Below, piece after piece: positions 54,401 to 62,622 of a DNA stretch of 64,000 bases. Position numbers and translations under genes: made by a program. This DNA is from Duganella sp. BJB480. Its GTDB lineage: Bacteria; Pseudomonadota; Gammaproteobacteria; Burkholderiales; Burkholderiaceae_D. The notes under the pieces are model-generated. The model had not been told where the DNA came from and made no database searches. It worked only from the letters and a program-made list of their open reading frames with translations. Each line of letters starts with the position of its first letter. Positions within the stretch are counted from its first letter, which is position 1. Where the stretch lies: positions 620,001-684,000 of the forward strand of contig QVIN01000004.1 of assembly GCA_003416985.1 (NCBI GenBank), read 5' to 3'.

Positions 54401-57186
54401 CGCGCCAGCTGGTGCAGGCGCACGCCTACTGGCGCCTGAAAGGCCTGGTGGTCGACCTGGTGATCTGGTACGAGGACCAGTCGGGCTACCGCCAGCTGCT
54501 GCACGAGCAGATCATGGGCCTGATCGCCTCCGGCATCGACGCCCAGGCCATCGACCGGCCGGGCGGCATCTTCGTGCGCCTGGCCGACCAGATCGCCAAC
54601 GAGGACCGCGTGCTGCTGCAATCGGTGGCGCGCGCCATCCTCAGCGACAGCCGCGGCACGCTGGCCGAGCAGATCAAGCGTCCCGGCGCGCCGGCCATGC
54701 GCATGCCGCCGCTGATGACGGACAACCGCGGCGACTACGCGGACGCCGGCCCCGCCACGCCGGCGGTGCGCCCGCTGATGCTGGAAAACGGCATCGGCGG
54801 CTTCACGCCGGACGGCCGCGAATACGTCATCTCCACCAGCGATGCGCGGCGCACGCCGGCGCCGTGGTCCAACGTGCTGGCCAACCCGCAGTTCGGCTGC
54901 GTGATCTCGGAGAGCGGCCAGGCCTACACCTGGCACGAGAACGCGCACGAGTTCCGCCTCACGCCGTGGCACAACGATCCGGTCAGCGACGCCAGCGGCG
55001 AGGCCTTCTACCTGCGCGATGAGCAGAGCGGCCGCTTCTGGTCGCCGACCGCCTTGCCGGCGCGCGGCAACGGCGGCTACGTCACGCGCCACGGCTTCGG
55101 CTACAGCGTGTTCGAACACACCGAGACCGGCATCGCCACCGAGATGACCGTCTTCGTCGCCACCGACGCGCCGATCAAGTACACGGTGCTCAAGGTGCGC
55201 AACGATTCGCTGGTGGCGCGGCGCCTGTCGGCCACCGGCTACGTCGAATGGGTGCTGGGCGACATGCGTTCCAAGTCCGGCATGCACATCGTCACCGAGG
55301 CCGATCCGGTCAGCGGCGCGCTGTTCGCCAGGAATCCCTACAACACCGAGTTCACCGGCCGCGTGGCCTTCTTCAACTGCGACGCCACGCTGCGCACCCA
55401 CACCGCCGACCGCAGCGAATTCCTGGGCCGTAACGGCACGCTGGCGGCGCCGGCGGCGCTGCGCCGTTCTCGCCTGTCCGGCAAGATCGGCGCGGGGCTG
55501 GACGCCTGCGCCGCGATCCAGGTGCCGTTCGACCTGCTGCCCGGCCAGGAGCGCGAGATCGTCTTCGTGCTGGGCGTGGCCGGCCGCCGCAACGCCGACG
55601 CCAGCAGCCTGGCGCAGAAGCACCGCAGCGCCGGCGCCGCGCACGAGGCGCTGGCCGCCGTGCACGCGCACTGGGAGAAAACCCTGGGCGCGGTACGCAT
55701 CGACACGCCGGAGCCGGAGCTGGACCTGCTGGCCAACGGCTGGCTGATGTACCAGACCATCGCCTGCCGCATGTGGGCGCGCAGCGGCTACTACCAGTCC
55801 GGCGGCGCATTCGGCTTCCGCGACCAGCTGCAGGACGCGATGGCCACCATCCACACGCAACCGCAGCTGCTGCGCGACCAGCTGCTGCTGTGCGCCGCCC
55901 ACCAGTTCCTGGAGGGCGACGTGCAGCACTGGTGGCATCCGCCGTCCGACCGCGGCGTGCGCACCCACTGCTCGGACGACTACCTGTGGCTGCCGCTGGG
56001 CGCCTGGCGCTACGTCATCGCCACCGGCGACACCGGCGTGCTGGCCGAAAGCATGCCTTACCTGGAGGGCCGCGCCGTCAAGCCGGAGGAGGACTCCTAC
56101 TACGACATGCCGGGCCGCTCCAGCGAAAGCGGCACGCTGTACGAGCACTGCGTGCGCGCCATCCGCAACGGCCTGCGCTTCGGCGAGCATGGCCTGCCGC
56201 TGATCGGCTCCTGCGACTGGAACGACGGCATGGACAAGGTGGGCGAGCATGGCAAGGGGGAGAGCGTGTGGCTGGCCTTCTTCCTGTGCGAGGTGCTGCA
56301 GCGCTTCGCCGAGGTGGCGGAGCTGATGCAGGACGTGGACTTCGCCACCGAATGCCGCAGCGAGGCCAAAAAGCTGGCATACAACGTCGAGCAGAACGCG
56401 TGGGACGGCCAGTGGTACCGCCGCGCCTATTTCGACGACGGCACGCCGCTCGGATCGCACACCAACGAGGAATGCCAGATCGATTCGATCTCGCAAAGCT
56501 GGGGCGTGCTGTCCGGCGCCGCCGACCCGGTGCGGGTGCGCGGCGCGATGGAGCAGGTCAACCAGCGCCTGGTGCGGCGCGATTCGGGCATCATCCAGCT
56601 GCTCGATCCGCCGTTCGACAAGGCCGGCCCGAACCCGGGCTACATTCGCGGCTACGTGCCCGGCGTGCGCGAGAACGGCGGCCAGTACACCCACGCCGCC
56701 ATCTGGACCGCGATGGCCTTCGCCCGCCTGGGCGACACCGAGCGCGCGTGGGAGCTGGCGCGCATGATCAACCCGGTGCAGCACGGCGGCACGCCGGAAG
56801 GCATGGCGCGCTACAAGGTCGAGCCCTACGTGGTCACGGCCGACGTCTACGCCGTGGCGCCGCACGTGGGGCGCGGCGGCTGGAGCTGGTACACCGGTTC
56901 GTCGGGCTGGATGTACCGGCTGATCCTGGAGTCGCTGCTCGGCCTGACGCGCACCGCCACCCGGATCACGCTGGCGCCGCGCATGCCGGCCGAATGGGAT
57001 CACTTCACGCTGACGTACCGCCATGGCGAAGGCTCGTATGTGATCCGGGTGGTGAAGTCGGCGGAAACCGCCGCGCCGGTGCTGACGGTGGACGGCGTGC
57101 GCCAGCTGGCGCTGGCGATCGACCTGCACGATACCGCCAGCATCCATAAGGTCGAACTGCTCATGCCGGCCAAGTTAAATTCTTAA
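48493..57186 (+). CDS. Cyclic beta-1,2-glucan synthase-like protein (GT84-GH94, NdvB/ChvB type)
   Basis: 2,897 residues from a TTG preceded by CGAGG; the next in-frame ATG is at 48514. The order is: cytoplasmic N-terminus; membrane helices near 430-480; glycosyltransferase with Asp643-x-Asp645 (TLDTDTQ) and RRQRW near 790; more membrane helices (about 835-1010); a glycoamylase-like domain (about 1325-1540, EYGFLFNPTTN); carbohydrate-binding beta regions; and a GH94 phosphorylase domain with DWNDGM (Asp2575-Asp2578). This is the full NdvB set, which makes, sizes and closes cyclic glucans for the periplasm. No neighbour is obviously tied to it. Confidence 0.93.
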   Translation: MNKSAPLMPDIALGFRESPSGALLSDEDDQDLPLRAELFSAAQMAAHGKTLATHHELSKRGGRDRLLARLAENAAVIDATCDELTAAVKAGRQITPASEWLLDNFYLIEDQIRIARRHLPKNYSKQLPRLGKGAPEGTPRVYKIALEIIAHGDGRVDPESLCRFVDAYQEVATLQLGELWAIPIMLRLALIENLRRVAARVADNRIHRDLANTWADQMTDVAEKNPSGLILMVADMARSNPPITSAFVAELARRLQGQSPALTLALSWITHRLAESDQTIEQQIQAEIQQQAAEQVSIANSIGSLRFLGTMDWQEFVETMSVVEQTLRQDPAGVYGRMEFATRDQYRHAIEKIAKRSRYSEVEVAQQALQLAQAHFEGGDARHGHVGFYLIGGGLAALEKQTGMRRPWLEALQQTSRASPLTSYLGAIAAISLVSTALLLERAARNGVHGPVIVLLGVLALAGSGQLALSLVNWIATLVTRPNPLPRMDFKDGVPTDARAIVVVPTLVYSRENVDDLCEQLEVRFLANRDPNLIFCLLTDFADAAAETLPADAALMEQMRRCVEQLNRKYATHANGQAASPFLLLHRPRRWNPQEGVWMGEERKRGKLQDLNRFLRGGARDKFSLVVGDLGELEDIKYVITLDTDTQLPREAARQFIAAMRHPLNQPRIDSARGRVVEGYGILQPRVTVSLPSENASLYEKLCGGEPGIDPYTRTVSDVYQDVFFEGSFIGKGIYDIDVYEQVLGDRLPDNRILSHDLLEGCYLRAGLLSDVQLYEAYPARYSDDVSRRQRWTRGDWQLASWLFGRVPGPNRKRERNPLSLLSRWKLFDNLRRSLTAPALVLSLITAWRWLPDPWLWAGAVLAVIFVPPLASTAHDLLHRPEDTLWSQHIRAALRRGGMQFAHAILMLAFLPYEAYFSLDAILRSGWRLLVSHKHLLEWRASALTRAADGATGVWRTMWVSPVLALFVGGALLGWRPTSLAPAALFLLAWLLAPAIADRISRPIVRRQAQLTPDQQRFLHQLARRTWAYFERYVGPDDNWLPPDNMQEHPAHVVAHRTSPTNIGMALLANLSASDFGYITVGQMMERTAGTLATMDQLERHQGHFYNWYDTQTLKPLHPIYISTVDSGNLAGHLLTLQAGLTGLYDQPILGPQTVDGVVATCEVLQQSQAGAEAPAMNALLAALAPAPDAGNLQQMHAWLTRVASAAGQLPPLAEAEAHGEAAMWSASLVRQCQAALADLTLLAPWVDLPADAVFDTSLSRVPTLRELAAMIDQPAAVLANDLAPAERDRQLALAGLCAQGAAAAHERMRELASLAQRCGAYALMEYGFLFNPTTNLLAIGYNVSERRLDASYYDLLASEVRLASFVAIAQGQLPQEHWFALGRQLCIVAGKPVLLSWSGSMFEYLMPLLVMPNYPSTLLDQTYNAVIDAQIDYGKRRNVPWGISESGYNTVDASLNYQYRAFGVPGLGLKRGLADDLVIAPYATMLGLMVRPEAACLNLQKMAGLGYMGRYGFFEAVDYTASRLPRGQASAVIRSFMVHHQGMGLLALSYLLHDRPMQRRFESDPLLQSTLLVLQERSPEAGAFYSNTSELAAIRSSVPEQAMPMRILSQHTTPVPETQLLSNGRYHVMVTNAGGSYSRWKDLAVTRWREDSTRDNWGNFCYVRDMEDGRFWSTTYQPTLVDPRKHEVIFSEGRAEFRRSDRNIDLYTEIVVSPEDDIELRRTRITNKSDRVRTIEVTSFAEVVMAPAAADAAHPAFSKLFVQTEILRDENAILCTRRPRGQADVMPWLMHSMMVHDAAVTEVSFETDRSRFIGRGNTAAAPDAMLSGEPLSGAEGSVLDPVVAIRHTITLQPDQTAIVDIVTGMTEQRDAALHLIDKYQDRHLADRVFELAWTHSQVVLRQLNASEADAQLYGRLANSVIYPNAALRADAGTLAKNQRGQSGLWAYAISGDLPIVLLQIKDPANIELARQLVQAHAYWRLKGLVVDLVIWYEDQSGYRQLLHEQIMGLIASGIDAQAIDRPGGIFVRLADQIANEDRVLLQSVARAILSDSRGTLAEQIKRPGAPAMRMPPLMTDNRGDYADAGPATPAVRPLMLENGIGGFTPDGREYVISTSDARRTPAPWSNVLANPQFGCVISESGQAYTWHENAHEFRLTPWHNDPVSDASGEAFYLRDEQSGRFWSPTALPARGNGGYVTRHGFGYSVFEHTETGIATEMTVFVATDAPIKYTVLKVRNDSLVARRLSATGYVEWVLGDMRSKSGMHIVTEADPVSGALFARNPYNTEFTGRVAFFNCDATLRTHTADRSEFLGRNGTLAAPAALRRSRLSGKIGAGLDACAAIQVPFDLLPGQEREIVFVLGVAGRRNADASSLAQKHRSAGAAHEALAAVHAHWEKTLGAVRIDTPEPELDLLANGWLMYQTIACRMWARSGYYQSGGAFGFRDQLQDAMATIHTQPQLLRDQLLLCAAHQFLEGDVQHWWHPPSDRGVRTHCSDDYLWLPLGAWRYVIATGDTGVLAESMPYLEGRAVKPEEDSYYDMPGRSSESGTLYEHCVRAIRNGLRFGEHGLPLIGSCDWNDGMDKVGEHGKGESVWLAFFLCEVLQRFAEVAELMQDVDFATECRSEAKKLAYNVEQNAWDGQWYRRAYFDDGTPLGSHTNEECQIDSISQSWGVLSGAADPVRVRGAMEQVNQRLVRRDSGIIQLLDPPFDKAGPNPGYIRGYVPGVRENGGQYTHAAIWTAMAFARLGDTERAWELARMINPVQHGGTPEGMARYKVEPYVVTADVYAVAPHVGRGGWSWYTGSSGWMYRLILESLLGLTRTATRITLAPRMPAEWDHFTLTYRHGEGSYVIRVVKSAETAAPVLTVDGVRQLALAIDLHDTASIHKVELLMPAKLNS

Positions 57187-57221
57187 CAGAGTGTCCCATT
57201 CTGGACATTTTCATCATCGGT

Positions 57222-57255
57222 ACAACGGCGCGAAAATTTAGTTTCGCGCCGTTGT
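57222..57255 (+). terminator. Perfect 14-bp hairpin after the glucan synthase gene
   Basis: ACAACGGCGCGAAA and TTTCGCGCCGTTGT are exact complements around a 6-base loop. There is no T tract on this strand, so it may act in either direction or as a stabilising stem. A palindrome TGTCC-N6-GGACA (57192-57207) lies just upstream. Confidence 0.6.
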
Positions 57256-57392
57256 CGCGTGCGCGCCCAGTAGCCACCGCATTTATTCCAAAGACCTCTG
57301 AATAGCCAAGCAAATTCGAATTGGTTCGTCATCTTCCTGTCATGCATAGTTGCCAATATTTTGGATCCCCAACCGCAGAGAGAAAGAACCTG

Positions 57393-59549
57393 ATGAACAA
57401 ATCTAAGATGCTGTCCCGGCTCGCGATGATGTTGATGCTGTCCTCCGGCGCGATTGGCGCGGTCCACGCGTCCAAGGCCGACCACCACGAATTCGAGGCC
57501 ACGCTGCACGCGCCCTTCGCCGCCGACGGCGCCGACCAGGACCGGCCGGAAGCCCGCACCTTCAAGCTCGCCTTCGATTTCCCGCTGCTGGAGCGCGAAC
57601 AGGACGTGCGCTGGCGCCTGGAGCTGGTCAGCCCGGACGGCGTGGTGGTCCAGCAGTGGCAGGGCGTGCAGCGCATCGCCGGCAAGCCGGTCGACGTCAG
57701 CATCGCGTGGGACGGCCGGGCCGATGGCTTGATCCTGACCGATGGCGTCTACCTGGCGCGCATGCAGGCCGTCACCGGCGAGGAGACGGTCGAACAAAGC
57801 TGGGACATCTCGGTGGGCCGCAATCCTGCGCAGGCCATGCCGGCCTTCAAAGCGCTGCCGACCAACACCGCGCGGGCGCGCCCGACGCGCCAGGCCGGCC
57901 TGGTGGCGCAAAGCGTGGCCGCGACATCGTCGCTGCCGTACACCATCTACCTCGGCAACCTGCACAGCCAGACCAACCACAGCGACGGCGGCGGCCCGCT
58001 GGGCAGCTGCACCGGCGCGCAGGCGCCGCAAAGCGCGGCCCTGGGACCGGCCGACGCCTACCAGTACGCCATGAACAAGGGCCTCGATTTCCTGATGGCC
58101 TCCGAGCACAATCACATGTACGACGGTTCCGACGGCACCAACGCCTCGGCCGATCCGGCCACCGCCAAGGCGCTGTTCCAGTCCGGGCTGACCGCCGCCG
58201 CCAACTTCAACAGCGCGCACGCCAACTTCCTCGGCATGTATGGGCTGGAGTGGGGCGTGATCAACAACGGCGGCCATATGAACATCTTCAACACCACCGA
58301 GTTGCTGGGATGGGAGAGCAACAGCAGCGGCCAGCTGATCGCCGACACGCTGACGCCGAAGAACGACTACGCCGCGCTGTACACGCTGATGCGCCAGCGC
58401 GGCTACATCGGCCAGTTCAACCATCCCGAATCGTCGGGCCAGTTCCTGGTCAACGGCACGGCGCTGGGCTACACCGCCGACGGCGACCAGGCGATGGCGC
58501 TGTGCGAAGTGCTCAACACCTCGGCCTTCTCCACCAACACCAGCGAGAGCGAGACCGGCCGCAGCACCTACGAAGGCGCCTGCAACAAGGCGCTGGAGGC
58601 GGGCTACCACGTCGCCTTCTCCAGCGACCAGGACAACCACTGCGCCAACTGGGGCGCGTCCTACACCAACCGCACCGGCGTGCTGCTGCCGACCGGCACG
58701 CCGCTGACCACCGCCAGCATGATCGCCGCCATCAAGGCGCGCCGCGTGTTCGCCACGATGGACAAGACCTCGCAGCTGATCCTGACCGCCAACGGCCACG
58801 TGATGGGCGAGCGCTTCACCAACAGCGGCACCCTGAACCTGGTGGCCAACTTCGCCAGCAGCAGCGGCAAGACGGTATCGTCGGTGAAGATGTACGAGGG
58901 TGTCCCGGGCCGCAACGGCACGGTGACGCAGCTGTCGGCCACCGCCAGCACCACCATCACGCCGGCCGTGGGCGAGCACTTCTACTACGCCAAGATCACC
59001 CAGAACGACGGCAACATCCTGTGGTCGGCGCCGGTGTGGGTCACGCAGACCAGCGGCGGCGGCACCACCACGCCGCCCACGGCCACGCAGCTGATCGTCA
59101 ACGGCGGCTTCGAGTCGGGCGCCGCATCGTGGACCGCGACGTCGGGCGTGATCAGCAACGACGCGAGCCAGGCCGCGCATGCGGGTAGCTACAAGGCCTG
59201 GCTGGACGGCTACGGCAGCGCCCACACGGACACGCTGTACCAGACCGTGACGATACCGGCCGACGCCACCAGCGCCACGCTGGCGTTCTGGCTGCAGGTG
59301 GTGTCCGACGAGACCACCACCACCACCGCCTACGACACGCTCAAGGTGCAGGTGCGCAGCGGCGCCAACGCGGTGCTGGCGACGCTGGCGACGTATTCGA
59401 ATCTGAACAAGGGCAGCACGTATGTGCAGAAGAGTTTCGACCTGTCGGCCTACAAGGGCCAGACGGTGAGGATATACTTCGAGGGTGTGGAAGGTTCGAC
59501 GGTGTCGACCGCGTTCCTGATCGACGACGTCACGCTGAACGTGCAGTAA
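57393..59549 (+). CDS. Secreted PHP-domain (CehA/McbA-like) metallohydrolase with C-terminal carbohydrate-binding-like domain
   Basis: 718 residues: signal peptide (to about residue 26), a beta domain, then a PHP-type region with metal-binding candidates in LGNLHSQTNHSD, ASEHNHMY, FNHPESSG and SSDQDNHC. The last ~155 residues look like a jelly-roll carbohydrate- or matrix-binding module (NGGFESG, then FYFEG-type strands). The substrate is unknown; relatives hydrolyse esters and phosphoesters. GAGAGAAAG precedes the ATG. It converges with the mini PEP-CTERM gene, six bases apart. Confidence 0.85.
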   Translation: MNKSKMLSRLAMMLMLSSGAIGAVHASKADHHEFEATLHAPFAADGADQDRPEARTFKLAFDFPLLEREQDVRWRLELVSPDGVVVQQWQGVQRIAGKPVDVSIAWDGRADGLILTDGVYLARMQAVTGEETVEQSWDISVGRNPAQAMPAFKALPTNTARARPTRQAGLVAQSVAATSSLPYTIYLGNLHSQTNHSDGGGPLGSCTGAQAPQSAALGPADAYQYAMNKGLDFLMASEHNHMYDGSDGTNASADPATAKALFQSGLTAAANFNSAHANFLGMYGLEWGVINNGGHMNIFNTTELLGWESNSSGQLIADTLTPKNDYAALYTLMRQRGYIGQFNHPESSGQFLVNGTALGYTADGDQAMALCEVLNTSAFSTNTSESETGRSTYEGACNKALEAGYHVAFSSDQDNHCANWGASYTNRTGVLLPTGTPLTTASMIAAIKARRVFATMDKTSQLILTANGHVMGERFTNSGTLNLVANFASSSGKTVSSVKMYEGVPGRNGTVTQLSATASTTITPAVGEHFYYAKITQNDGNILWSAPVWVTQTSGGGTTTPPTATQLIVNGGFESGAASWTATSGVISNDASQAAHAGSYKAWLDGYGSAHTDTLYQTVTIPADATSATLAFWLQVVSDETTTTTAYDTLKVQVRSGANAVLATLATYSNLNKGSTYVQKSFDLSAYKGQTVRIYFEGVEGSTVSTAFLIDDVTLNVQ

Positions 59550-59555
59550 GCGCGC

Positions 59556-59807
59556 TTAGTTGGTCCAGGGCTGTTCGCGCTTCTTGCCGTTGCGCGCGAA
59601 CAGCAGCAGCACGCCGATGCCGAGCAATATCAGCTTGTAGTTCACCGGCTCCGGCACCGACACCATGTCGGCCTTTTTGGCCGGCTTGACCGGTTTGGCG
59701 ATGCCGGAAGCGCTGGTGGCGTGTGCCGCCACCGGCGCCGGTTCTGCCGCATAAGCCTGAACGTTCAACGCGGAGGCGCACAACACCAGCGCCGCAATTT
59801 TGCTCAT
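59556..59807 (-). CDS. Mini PEP-CTERM protein, 83 aa
   Basis: Almost nothing lies between its two targeting signals: a signal peptide (MSKIAALVLCASALNVQAYAA), about 25 Ala/Lys/Pro-rich residues and a sorting tail VPEPVNYKLILLG, membrane helix and basic RNGKKR end. ATG 59807 is preferred over 59816 because AAGGA stands nine bases upstream of it. The mature chain would be only ~30 residues. It may be a tiny envelope anchor or an orphan sorting tail. Confidence 0.75.
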   Translation of the reverse strand: MSKIAALVLCASALNVQAYAAEPAPVAAHATSASGIAKPVKPAKKADMVSVPEPVNYKLILLGIGVLLLFARNGKKREQPWTN

Positions 59808-59914
59808 CAATCGCATTCCTTGCCCCTGCCAATAATGAAGTGACAAGTATAATAGATTGTTAATTCCTCCGCATCCGTGCGGTAACACACGGAGCGGGGC
59901 ATAAAGACTTGACC

Positions 59915-60490
59915 CTACGCGCCGAGGCTGGACCCGGCGCCCAGCAGCGTCGCCACGCCCAGCACGGCGAACACCAGCGCCGCGATGCCGTGCACCAGCT
60001 TGAGCGAGACGCGGTGCGCGATGCGGTCGCCCAGGTAGACCGCCGGCACATTGGCCAGCATCATGCCGAAGGTGGTGCCGCACACCACCGCCACCAGGCT
60101 GTGATAGCGCGCCGCCAGCGCGACCGTGGCCACCTGCGTCTTGTCGCCCATCTCGGCGACGAAGAAGGCGATCAGCGTGGTCAGGAACACGCCGTACTTC
60201 GCCAGCGGCATGTCGTCGTCGTCGATCTTGTCCGGCACCAGCGTCCACGCGGCCATCGCCAGGAAGGACGCGCCCAGCACCCAGCGCAGGATGTCTGGAC
60301 CCAGCAGGCTGGTGATCCAGGCGCCGATCGCTGCGGCGAACGTGTGGTTGGCGATGGTGGCGACGAAGATCGCGGCGACGATGGGCAGCGGGCGGCGGAA
60401 CTTGGCGGCCAGGCAGAAGGCGAGCAGCTGGGTTTTATCGCCGATTTCCGCGAGGGCGACGATACCGGTAGAGACGAGGAAGGCTTCCAT
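59915..60490 (-). CDS. TMEM165/GDT1-family manganese exporter (MneA-like)
   Basis: 191 residues with six predicted helices and two copies of the family motif E-x-G-D-K-T (residues 15-20 and 113-118), which form the cation path. Bacterial members export Mn2+ and protect against its excess. A yybP-ykoY riboswitch upstream supports the manganese role directly. It is transcribed away from the M1 aminopeptidase gene. Confidence 0.93.
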   Translation of the reverse strand: MEAFLVSTGIVALAEIGDKTQLLAFCLAAKFRRPLPIVAAIFVATIANHTFAAAIGAWITSLLGPDILRWVLGASFLAMAAWTLVPDKIDDDDMPLAKYGVFLTTLIAFFVAEMGDKTQVATVALAARYHSLVAVVCGTTFGMMLANVPAVYLGDRIAHRVSLKLVHGIAALVFAVLGVATLLGAGSSLGA

Positions 60491-60509
60491 GGGATTTTAA
60501 GTGGTACGC

Positions 60510-60553
60510 GGGCCGGAAACGATTAACCAATGATCCAGGCGCGACTCCGGCCC
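60510..60553 (-). promoter_or_regulatory. Expression-platform hairpin of the manganese leader
   Basis: GGGCCGGA (60546-60553 on the minus strand) pairs exactly with TCCGGCCC (60510-60517), with a 28-base loop, between the aptamer and the ATG at 60490. The partner strand is free only when the aptamer is in one state, so it is a good switch element. Confidence 0.55.
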
Positions 60554-60564
60554 ATCATGGCCGC

Positions 60565-60690
60565 ACCTCGATCATGGTCTCGTCAAGTTTTTCAACCACC
60601 TGCACCACGGTCTGCGGACCGATTATGTTGACACAGGTTCTTGCGCCGGGACGACGCAAGCCGACTACTCCCCACTTACGGAGCGAATGA
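60565..60690 (-). ncRNA. yybP-ykoY manganese riboswitch
   Basis: On the minus strand the two conserved loops are present: GGGGAGTAG (60665-60673) and GTCAACATAATCGGTC (60617-60632), followed by the AGACC element (60576-60580). These are the signature parts of the Mn2+-sensing aptamer that switches on exporter genes. I did not resolve the P1 stem pairing fully. The gene downstream is a GDT1-type exporter, as expected. Confidence 0.8.
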
Positions 60691-60775
60691 TAGCATAGGC
60701 GTGCGGATGTACACATCTTCGATACATGGCTATGCTATTCTGCTTCGCGCTTCAGTCAACATTGAAAAGACCGCC

Positions 60776-62620
60776 ATGCCTATCAAGAAAAAACTGTCCG
60801 CGTTCGTCCTGGCCGCCCTGGCGGCGCTGGGCGTCGCCCACGCCGACCCGCTGAGCTACGCGCGCTACGACCAGGTACGCACCAGCGACCTGTATCTGGA
60901 CCTGAAGGCCGACTTCGGCCACAAGACGCTGGCCGGCTACGCCGAGCTGACGCTGAACTGGATCGATCCATCCGCCCGCACGCTGGTGCTGGACACGAAC
61001 GAACTCAATATCGCCAAGGTGCAGGTGCTCAACCCGAACGGCCGTTGGAGCGCCGCCTCCTTCATGCTCGACAAGCCGGACGCCGAGAAGGGCCGGGCGC
61101 TGCGCATCGCGCTGTCGTTCCAGCCGCAGAAGGTGCGCGTGTACTACCGCACCGCGCCGTCGGCCGCCGCGCTGCAGTGGATGTCGCCGCAGCAGACCAT
61201 GTCCGGCAAGCGTCCGTTCATGTTCAGCCAGTCCGAGGAGATCAACGCCCGCTCGTGGGCGCCGGTGCAGGACACGCCCGCCGTGCGCTTCACCTACAGC
61301 GCCCGCATCGAGGCGCCGGCCGGCATGCGCGTGGTGATGAGCGCCGAGAACGACCAGAATGCGACCGGCGCCGGCGGCTGGAAATTCAAGATGGCGCAGC
61401 CGATTCCGTCCTACCTGCTGGCCATCGCCATCGGCGAGATCGACGTGCGCAATCTCGGCCCGCGCTCGGCCGTCTACGCCGAACCGGCGCGCATCGACGC
61501 CGCCGCCTACGAGCTGGCCGACACCGAGAAAATGATCAGCGCCGCCGAGGGCCTGTACGGCCCGTACCGGTGGGAGCGCTACGACATGATCGTGCTGCCG
61601 CCGTCGTTCCCGATCGGCGGCATGGAGAACCCGCGCCTGACCTTCCTCACGCCGACCATGATCGCCGGCGACCGCAGCCTGGTCGACCTGATCGCGCACG
61701 AGCTGGCGCACTCCTGGTCCGGCAACCTGGTGACCAACGCCTCGTGGAAGCACTTCTGGCTCAACGAAGGCTTCACCACCTACGTCACCACCCGCATCGT
61801 CGAGAAGCTGTACGGCGAGGAAGTGGCGGAGATGAACCTGCAGGTCGAGCAGGAGGAGGCGCTGGCTTCGCTGCCGTCCATCCCGGCGGCCAAGCAGGCG
61901 CTGGTCACGCGCGATGCCGACACCAGCGCCGCCAGCTACACCGACAGCGGCCTGGTTTATCCGAAGGGCGCGTGGCTGCTGCGCACCCTGGAGCAGCGCG
62001 CCGGCCGCGAGGTGTTCGATCCCTTCCTGCGCGGCTGGTTCGACCAGCACGCGTTCAAGTCCGCCACCACCGACGAATTCGTGGCCTACCTGAAGAAAAA
62101 TTTGCTGGACGCGCATCCGGACGTGATGTCGCAGGCGGAGCTCGACGAGTGGCTGTACGGCGCCGGCATTCCGGCCAGCGCCAAGCACGCGGCCTCGCCG
62201 CGCCTGGCCGCGCTGGACGCGCAGCGCACCGCGTGGCTGAAGGGCGAGCTGCCGACCAGGGATTTGAACGGCAAGAACTGGATCGCGCTGGAGTGGATGC
62301 ACTTCCTGAACGATATCGACGGCAAGGCCAACGCCACGCAGCTGCAGGAGCTGGACCAGGCTTTCGCGCTGGGCAAGAGCGGCAACAACGAAATCGCCTA
62401 CCGCTTCTACCTGGCCTCGATCAAGGCCGGCTACAACGTGCGCGAGCCGCTCAACAGCTTCCTGATGAGCGTGGGCCGCCAGAAGTTCGTGGTGCCGCTG
62501 TACACCGCGCTGTTGAAGAATCCGGGCGACCGGGAATGGGCCAAGGCGGTCTACGCCAAGGCGCGCGAGCACTATCACCCGGTCACCCAGGGATCGGTCG
62601 ACAAACAATTTAAAAAATAA
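60776..62620 (+). CDS. Secreted M1-family aminopeptidase
   Basis: 614 residues with a signal peptide (cleavage after AHA, residue ~23). The zinc site HELAH (His308, Glu309, His312) with Glu331 (NEG) and the exopeptidase motif GGMENP (near residue 281) are intact. The layout is closest to leukotriene-A4-hydrolase-like M1 enzymes. It should remove N-terminal residues from peptides in the periplasm. The serine hydrolase gene follows after two bases, so both form an operon. Confidence 0.93.
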   Translation: MPIKKKLSAFVLAALAALGVAHADPLSYARYDQVRTSDLYLDLKADFGHKTLAGYAELTLNWIDPSARTLVLDTNELNIAKVQVLNPNGRWSAASFMLDKPDAEKGRALRIALSFQPQKVRVYYRTAPSAAALQWMSPQQTMSGKRPFMFSQSEEINARSWAPVQDTPAVRFTYSARIEAPAGMRVVMSAENDQNATGAGGWKFKMAQPIPSYLLAIAIGEIDVRNLGPRSAVYAEPARIDAAAYELADTEKMISAAEGLYGPYRWERYDMIVLPPSFPIGGMENPRLTFLTPTMIAGDRSLVDLIAHELAHSWSGNLVTNASWKHFWLNEGFTTYVTTRIVEKLYGEEVAEMNLQVEQEEALASLPSIPAAKQALVTRDADTSAASYTDSGLVYPKGAWLLRTLEQRAGREVFDPFLRGWFDQHAFKSATTDEFVAYLKKNLLDAHPDVMSQAELDEWLYGAGIPASAKHAASPRLAALDAQRTAWLKGELPTRDLNGKNWIALEWMHFLNDIDGKANATQLQELDQAFALGKSGNNEIAYRFYLASIKAGYNVREPLNSFLMSVGRQKFVVPLYTALLKNPGDREWAKAVYAKAREHYHPVTQGSVDKQFKK

Positions 62621-62622
62621 CG

